Shown here: positions 59,447 through 64,000 of the stretch, piece by piece
How the letters are laid out: the number at the start of each line of letters is the position of its first letter
Numbering within the stretch: the stretch's first letter is position 1
NCBI RefSeq assembly: GCF_003003075.1
Contig: NZ_PVTX01000001.1
Span: forward strand, 496,001 to 560,000
Direction of reading: 5' to 3'
Source of the DNA: Isoptericola halotolerans
GTDB taxonomy: Bacteria > Actinomycetota > Actinomycetes > Actinomycetales > Cellulomonadaceae
DNA: 64,000 nucleotides
The notes under the pieces: generated by a model
Seen by the model: only the letters and a program-made list of their open reading frames with translations
Database searches by the model: none
Told to the model about the DNA's origin: nothing
Program-made: the position numbers and the translations under genes

Positions 59447-61002
59447 CGCTCGCCCCCGTCCTTCTCGTGCTCGGCCATCCACTGCCGGAACGTCTCGTCG
59501 GGCGGCGCGGGCAGGTCCCGCTCCCGGGTCCAGGCGGAGACCGGCGGCGGGGCCTTCGAGATCACCCCGTCCCGCCCGCCCAGGCCGTGGCCGAGCGTGG
59601 CCGCGCGGCCCGCGAGCCCGAACCGGCCGCCGTCGGACATCACCCACGAGGCGGCCTTCATGGCGGCCTTCCACGGGTCGACCTTGTGCTTGCCGCGGTC
59701 GGCGTCGACCTCGCGGGCGCGCAGGTCCACGAGGATCGACGGGATGTCGATCTTGACCGGGCACACGTCGTAGCACGCGCCGCACAGCGTCGAGGCGTAG
59801 GGGAGCGAGGCGTTGACGTCGTCGGCGCCGGAGACGCCGCCCGTCGACGCCGTGAGCTGCGGCGTGAGGATCGCCCCGATCGGGCCGGGGTAGACCGACC
59901 CGTAGGCGTGCCCGCCGACCCGCTCGTAGACGGGGCACACGTTGAGGCAGGCCGAGCAGCGGATGCAGTGCAGCGCGGCGCGGCCGACGGAGTCGGCGAG
60001 CACGTCGGTGCGGCCGTTGTCGAGGAGCACCAGGTGGAACTCCTGCGGGCCGTCACCGGGCGTGACGCCCGTCCACAACGAGGTGTAGGGGTTCATGCGC
60101 TCGCCGGTGGACGATCGCGGCAGGAGCTGCAGGAACACCTCGAGGTCGGTGTACGTGGGGATGAGCTTCTCGATGCCCATCACCGTCACGAGCGTCTCGG
60201 GGAGCGTCAGGCACATGCGCCCGTTGCCCTCGGACTCCACGACGGCCAGCGTCCCGGTGTCCGCGACGCCGAAGTTCGCGCCGGACACCGCGACCTTCGC
60301 CGAGAGGAACTTGCGGCGCAGGTGCGCCCGGGCGGCCATGGCGAGCTCGCGGGGGACGTCGGACAGGTCCGGGGGAGCGTCGCCCATGCGGGCCAGGAAG
60401 ATGTCCCGGATCTCGGCGCGGTTGCGGTGGATCGCGGGCACGAGGATGTGGGACGGCATGTCGTCGGCGAGCTGCACGATCAGCTCCGCCAGGTCCGTCT
60501 CGATCGCGGCGATGCCCTCGTCCGCCAGGTGCTCGTTGAGCCCGATCTCCTGGGTGGCCATCGACTTGACCTTGACGACCTCGTCGGCGCCCCGTGCCCG
60601 CGCGATCTCGGTGACGATGCGGTTGGCCTCGGCCGCGTCCCGCGCCCAGTGCACGACGCCGCCGCGTGCGGTGACGTTCTCCTCGAGCTGGGCCAACAGG
60701 TCCGGCAGCTGCGCCATGACCTGCTCCTTGACCGCGGAGCCGGTGTCGCGCAGGGCCTCCCAGTCGGGGACCTCGTCGACGACGGCGGCCCGCTTGGCGC
60801 GGATCGTCGCGGTCGCGTGGCCGAGGTTGCGCCGCAGCTGCTCGTTCTTCAGGGTGTGCTTCGCCGCGGCCGGGAAGGACTCGCCCCAGCGCAACGGCTC
60901 GTCCGGGTGGGGGACGGCGCCCCACGGCTCGGTCGGGTCACCGCCCTCAGGCGAGGTCGCCTCGCGACGCCGCAGGCCGGGAAGGCCGAGGAACGTGCTC
61001 AT
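59443..61002 (-). CDS. lutB: Lactate utilisation iron-sulphur protein LutB
   Basis: A 519-residue protein with an N-terminal LUD domain (~60-300; NFGVADTGTLAVVESEGNGR) and two ferredoxin-like 4Fe-4S motifs, CIRCSACLNVCPVY and CGACYDVCPVKIDIP. A C-terminal DUF3390-like tail ends the protein. It passes electrons from lactate oxidation. The ATG at 61002 overlaps the lutA stop. It is the middle gene of lutABC. Confidence 0.94.
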   Translation of the reverse strand: MSTFLGLPGLRRREATSPEGGDPTEPWGAVPHPDEPLRWGESFPAAAKHTLKNEQLRRNLGHATATIRAKRAAVVDEVPDWEALRDTGSAVKEQVMAQLPDLLAQLEENVTARGGVVHWARDAAEANRIVTEIARARGADEVVKVKSMATQEIGLNEHLADEGIAAIETDLAELIVQLADDMPSHILVPAIHRNRAEIRDIFLARMGDAPPDLSDVPRELAMAARAHLRRKFLSAKVAVSGANFGVADTGTLAVVESEGNGRMCLTLPETLVTVMGIEKLIPTYTDLEVFLQLLPRSSTGERMNPYTSLWTGVTPGDGPQEFHLVLLDNGRTDVLADSVGRAALHCIRCSACLNVCPVYERVGGHAYGSVYPGPIGAILTPQLTASTGGVSGADDVNASLPYASTLCGACYDVCPVKIDIPSILVDLRAREVDADRGKHKVDPWKAAMKAASWVMSDGGRFGLAGRAATLGHGLGGRDGVISKAPPPVSAWTRERDLPAPPDETFRQWMAEHEKDGGER

Positions 61003-61814
61003 CGGGCCACCTCCGTCCGGCGGTCGGCGGGCTGTCGGGCGGCTCGCGCGGGAGGTAGCTCCGTCGGCTCCTCACGCGTCGAGGCGAGGATCTCCGCGAG
61101 GTGCAGCGTGCCGACACCGGCGCGCTGGCGGGAGAGCCCGCCGCCGATGTGCATCAGGCAGGAGTAGTCGCCGGCGGTGAGGACCTCGGCCTCGGTGGCG
61201 CGGACGTTCGCCGTCTTGTCGGCGAGCATCGCGCCGGAGGTGTCGGCGTTCTTCAGCGCGAACGTGCCGCCGAACCCGCAGCACGACTCGGCGCCCGGGA
61301 GCTCGACCAGGTCGATGCCCGCCACGGCGCGCAGCAGCCGCAGGGGCTTGTCGCCGACCCGCAGCATCCGCAGCGAGTGGCACGTCGGGTGGTAGGTCAC
61401 GCGGTGCGGGAACCAGGCACCGACGTCGGTGAGCCCCAGGACGTCCACCAGGAGCTCGGACAGCTCGTAGGTCCGGGCGCTGACGGCCTCGGCCGTGGTC
61501 GCGAGGTCGTCGAGCCCGGCACGGCGGCAGACCATGGCCTGCTGGTGCCGGATCGACCCGGTGCACGACCCGGAGGGGACGACGACGGCGTCCCACTCGC
61601 CGTCGGCCACCGGGGCGAAGGTCTCGACGTGGTTGCGCACGACCGGCACGGCCTCGTCGAAGTAGCCGGTGTTGACGTGCATCTGGCCGCAGCACGCCTG
61701 GCCGCGGGGGAAGACGACGTCGTGCCCGAGGCGTTCGAGCAGGCGGACGGTGGCGCGTGGCGCGCCGGGGAACATGGTGTCCGCGATGCAGGTCGCGGCG
61801 AGGGCGATGCGCAC
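60999..61814 (-). CDS. lutA: Lactate utilisation protein LutA (cysteine-rich CCG domains)
   Basis: A 271-residue (Fe-S)-binding protein starting at a GTG after gaaggag. The two CCG domains show GQACCGQMHVNTGY and PGAESCCGFGGTFALKN with partner cysteines in CTGSI and YHPTCHSL. It is the first gene of lutABC, divergent from a FadR-type regulator. L-lactate made by the rhamnose aldolase/dehydrogenase at 38.6 kb is one likely internal source of substrate. Confidence 0.93.
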   Translation of the reverse strand: MRIALAATCIADTMFPGAPRATVRLLERLGHDVVFPRGQACCGQMHVNTGYFDEAVPVVRNHVETFAPVADGEWDAVVVPSGSCTGSIRHQQAMVCRRAGLDDLATTAEAVSARTYELSELLVDVLGLTDVGAWFPHRVTYHPTCHSLRMLRVGDKPLRLLRAVAGIDLVELPGAESCCGFGGTFALKNADTSGAMLADKTANVRATEAEVLTAGDYSCLMHIGGGLSRQRAGVGTLHLAEILASTREEPTELPPARAARQPADRRTEVAR

Positions 61815-61856
61815 GTCCGACTCCTTCGGCGGGGCTGCGGGGAACTGGTCCAGGGT

Positions 61857-61902
61857 GTGGTCCGACCACTGTAGCCCACCGGTGCGGGTGTGGTCAGACC
61901 AC
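61857..61902. promoter_or_regulatory. Two LldR/FadR-type operators TGGTC-n-GACCA
   Basis: gtggtccgaccac (61857-61869) and gtggtcagaccac (61890-61902) are perfect 13-base odd palindromes, 33 bp apart, in the gap between divergent lutA and the FadR-type gene. TGGTCnGACCA is the known operator pattern of the lactate-responsive LldR/FadR group. The second site sits just before a -10-like taggat at 61909-61914. Confidence 0.82.
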
Positions 61903-61920
61903 GTTGGTTAGGATCGGGGC

Positions 61921-62646
61921 GTGCGCACCCACGAGAAGGTCCTCGCCCGGATCGAGTCGGACCTGGCCGCGGGCCGCTGGGCCCTCGGGGAGCGGCTGCC
62001 CGCCGAGCGCGCGCTCGCCGAGGACCTGGGCGTCTCCCGCCCCTCCGTCCGCGAGGCTTTCCGCATCCTCGAGGCCATGGGCATCATCCGCACCGCCGTG
62101 GGGTCCGGGCCCGACGCCGGGGCCACCGTCATCGACCGGCCCGCGGCCGGGCTCGGCGCCGCCGTCCGGCTGCACGTCGCCTCGGGCACGCTGCCCGTGC
62201 ACGACGTCGTGGCGACGCGCGTGGCGCTGGAGACCTGGGCGGTGCGGGAGGCGGCGCACGCCCCGCGCCCCGAGGGCGCCGCCGCACCGGACGCGGGGCC
62301 GGACCCCGCGGCCGAGGCCGACCGGCTCGTGCGCGAGATGTCGGCGCCCGGGCTCGCGGTCGACGCGTTCGTCCGGCTCGACCAGGACTTCCACCTCGCC
62401 GTCGCGCGACGAGCGGGCAACCAGCTCGTCGAGGCGATCCTCACCGGGCTGCGCAGCGCCGTCCACGACTACGTGGCCCGGGGGATCGACGGGTTGCCCT
62501 CGTGGCCGGACACCGCGCGGCGGCTGTGCGCCGAGCACCGGGAGATCCTGGACGCCGTGACCGCCGGGGACGCGGACCGCGCGGAGCGGGCGACCCGCGA
62601 GCACATCGTGGGGTTCTACCGCGAGGCCGGGCTGGCCGCGGGCTGA
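61921..62646 (+). CDS. FadR-subfamily GntR regulator of lactate utilisation (LldR-like)
   Basis: A 241-residue regulator starting at a GTG only 6 bp after taggat, without a ribosome site, so probably read from a leaderless mRNA. The winged helix (residues ~5-65) has LGERLPAERALAEDLGVSRP and SVREAFRILEAMGIIRTAVG. The FCD effector domain follows, with metal-type residues in DAFVRLDQDFHLAVARRAGN and CAEHREILDAVTAGD. It most likely represses lutABC until L-lactate binds. Confidence 0.87.
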   Translation: MRTHEKVLARIESDLAAGRWALGERLPAERALAEDLGVSRPSVREAFRILEAMGIIRTAVGSGPDAGATVIDRPAAGLGAAVRLHVASGTLPVHDVVATRVALETWAVREAAHAPRPEGAAAPDAGPDPAAEADRLVREMSAPGLAVDAFVRLDQDFHLAVARRAGNQLVEAILTGLRSAVHDYVARGIDGLPSWPDTARRLCAEHREILDAVTAGDADRAERATREHIVGFYREAGLAAG

Positions 62647-62652
62647 GCGCCG

Positions 62653-63879
62653 TCAGATCGTGCCCGGACCCGCTCGTCGCGCCGACTCGGCGAGGGAGCC
62701 CGTCAACGGAAGGTCCGGGATGAGCAGCGCCTGGACCGCGTGGTAGATGTCCGGCTTGCCCGCCCAGACCTCACCGGCGGGCTCGTCGGAGGTGTCGAGC
62801 TCGTGGTGCCACGAGCCGCGCTCGGGGTCGACGAACCGCTCGCGGATCAGCGCCCACCAGGCCGCCGCCTGCTCGGCGTACCGGGACGCCCCGGTGACGA
62901 CGGCGAGCACCTCCGCCGCGGCCACGGCCTCGGCGGCCACCCAGTGGAACCGACGCCGCTCGACGGGGCTGCCCGTCCAGTCGACGGTGTAGACGAACCC
63001 GGTGCCGTCGAAGCCGTCGGCCAGCGCCCGGTCGAAGAGCTGCACGGCCGCGTTCGTGTGGCGGCCCACCTGCTCGGCGGCCACGTCGAGCTGCAGCATC
63101 AGGCGTGCCCACTCGAAGCCGTGCCCGGGCGTGGAGCCGTACGGCTTGAACTGGTCGTGCGGGCGGTCGGCGTTGAACTCGAGGTCGGGCGTCCAGTCCA
63201 CCGTGAAGTGCTCGGGGATCCGCCACCCGTTGCGCTCCGCCCAGGACACGGTCCGGTCCACGACCTGGGCCGCCCGGTCGCGCCACCGGGCCTCGCCGGT
63301 CGCGTCCGCGGCCGCCAGGAGGGCCTCGACGCCGTGCATGTTCGCGTTGATGCCGCGATAGGGCGACAGGGTGGTCCAGGCGCGGTCCCACTCGTCGGCG
63401 AGCAGCCCGGCCCCGGCTTCCCAGAAGCGTTCGTCGAGCACGCCGAGCGCCTCGTCGAGCAGCGTGCCCGCACCCGGCCGGCCGGCCTGGGACGCCGACG
63501 CCGCGGCCAGCACGACGAACGCGTGGGCGTAGGCCGCCTTGGTGCCGTCGACGGCGTCACCCGGGCCGCGCGCGGCGAACCAGCCGCCGTGCTCGTCGTC
63601 GTGCTGGGCGCCGGTGAGGCCGGCGAGGGCGCGGTCGGCGCGCTCGCCGCAGCCGGGGACCCCGAGCAGGTCACCCAGGGCGAAGGTGTGCGCCATGCGC
63701 GACGTGATCCAGGTGTGCACGGGCTGGCTGCGGTCGGGCCGGCCGTCGTCGTCCAGCCAGGCGGCGCCGTCGGACCCGTCGACCGACGGTGCGCCGAACG
63801 CCAGGAGCCGCCGGACCTCCTCGGCGCGCCAGCGCGCGGTCCCCGGTGCGCTCGTGGTGCGTGCCTCGTCGTGGGCCAT
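62653..63879 (-). CDS. AGE-family sugar epimerase/isomerase (YihS-like)
   Basis: A 408-residue (alpha/alpha)6-barrel enzyme of the N-acylglucosamine 2-epimerase superfamily, starting MAHDEARTTSAPGTARWRAE after ggaaaggac. Active-site type segments are HTWITSRMAHTFALGDLLGV, DGTKAAYAHAFVVLAAAS, YRGINANMHGVEALLAA and TPGHGFEWARLMLQLD. The NANMH and EWARL positions fit aldose-ketose isomerases acting on mannose, lyxose or sulfoquinovose. It is convergent with the FadR-type gene; substrate not decided. Confidence 0.82.
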   Translation of the reverse strand: MAHDEARTTSAPGTARWRAEEVRRLLAFGAPSVDGSDGAAWLDDDGRPDRSQPVHTWITSRMAHTFALGDLLGVPGCGERADRALAGLTGAQHDDEHGGWFAARGPGDAVDGTKAAYAHAFVVLAAASASQAGRPGAGTLLDEALGVLDERFWEAGAGLLADEWDRAWTTLSPYRGINANMHGVEALLAAADATGEARWRDRAAQVVDRTVSWAERNGWRIPEHFTVDWTPDLEFNADRPHDQFKPYGSTPGHGFEWARLMLQLDVAAEQVGRHTNAAVQLFDRALADGFDGTGFVYTVDWTGSPVERRRFHWVAAEAVAAAEVLAVVTGASRYAEQAAAWWALIRERFVDPERGSWHHELDTSDEPAGEVWAGKPDIYHAVQALLIPDLPLTGSLAESARRAGPGTI

Positions 63880-63950
63880 CTGGAGTCCTTTCCCCGGGGC
63901 GTGCGGATCCCCTCGATCGTGCGCTCTGACAGCGGTGTCATACCGAGTGG

Positions 63951-63961
63951 TGAGAGTCTCA
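63951..63961. promoter_or_regulatory. Palindrome TGAGAGTCTCA upstream of the AGE epimerase gene
   Basis: An 11-base odd palindrome (tgaga-g-tctca), 72 bp before the epimerase start on the minus strand. It could be a regulator site; nothing beyond position and symmetry supports this, and the neighbouring gene lies outside the window. Confidence 0.35.
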
Positions 63962-64000
63962 TGCCGGGTGACCGGGGTTCAAGCGCGGCTGCGGTGCTCG

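Overview
The window is a very GC-rich, densely packed stretch of actinobacterial chromosome. It has GTG starts, 1-4 base overlaps between operon genes, LacI/IclR/FadR regulators and SBP-permease transporters that lack their own ATPase gene. The gene content (GH10 xylanase, GH67 alpha-glucuronidase, GH39, GH42, PL11 rhamnogalacturonan lyase) suggests a plant-biomass-degrading member of the Micrococcales, perhaps Promicromonosporaceae or Cellulomonadaceae. That assignment is inference. No rRNA, tRNA, insertion sequence, phage gene or CRISPR array was seen.

Layout. 0-2.3 kb: divergent IclR regulator (cut by the window edge) and a KDPG aldolase/KDG kinase operon. 2.5-9.8 kb: LacI regulator divergent from an LplB/YtcP-type sugar transporter, a GH39 enzyme and a DUF624 membrane protein. 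9.9-16.2 kb: complete histidine utilisation set (hutG, hutI-hutU-hutH, IclR-type hut regulator). 16.3-22.5 kb: glucuronoxylan/glucuronate block (GH67, uronate isomerase, LacI regulator, fructuronate reductase). 22.5-22.9 kb: a 20-bp-period repeat array followed by inverted copies. 23.2-32.6 kb: second sugar transporter, DUF624 protein, secreted PL11 lyase, then an oxidoreductase-DUF6807-cupin operon. 32.6-42.2 kb: GH42, LacI regulator and the L-rhamnose operon (mutarotase, isomerase, esterase, aldolase/dehydrogenase, kinase). 42.3-46.1 kb: small metabolic genes (reductase-like protein, cupin, zinc alcohol dehydrogenase, XRE regulator, acetyltransferase). 46.1-50.7 kb: a signalling island with a phytochrome-like PP2C phosphatase, two anti-sigma-type ATPases, a STAS protein and an orphan ABC ATPase. 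50.9-55.4 kb: an uncharacterised sugar catabolic operon (TIM-barrel isomerase, DUF993 protein, Gfo/Idh/MocA oxidoreductase) with a LacI regulator. 55.4-57.4 kb: glycosyltransferase and P-loop kinase. 57.5-58.7 kb: secreted GH10 xylanase. 58.8-62.6 kb: lactate utilisation lutABC with a FadR-type regulator. 62.7-63.9 kb: AGE-family epimerase.

How the parts fit. Glucuronoxylan is cut outside the cell by GH10; oligomers enter and GH39 and GH67 process them. Glucuronate then passes through UxaC and UxuB to mannonate. Mannonate dehydratase (UxuA) is not in the window. KdgK and KDPG aldolase finish the route from 2-keto-3-deoxygluconate. Rhamnogalacturonan I is cut by PL11; rhamnose passes through RhaM, RhaI, RhaB and the fused aldolase/lactaldehyde dehydrogenase to lactate, which LutABC can oxidise to pyruvate. 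Operator-like palindromes appear to tie distant loci together. TTGnAnCGnTnCAA sites lie before the second transporter, PL11, GH42 and the rhamnose operon. GACAACGTT-type sites lie before the first transporter, uxaC and the GH10 xylanase.

The strongest unexplained items are the repeat array at 22.53-22.91 kb, the phytochrome-like phosphatase with a degenerate bilin pocket, and the DUF993 operon.
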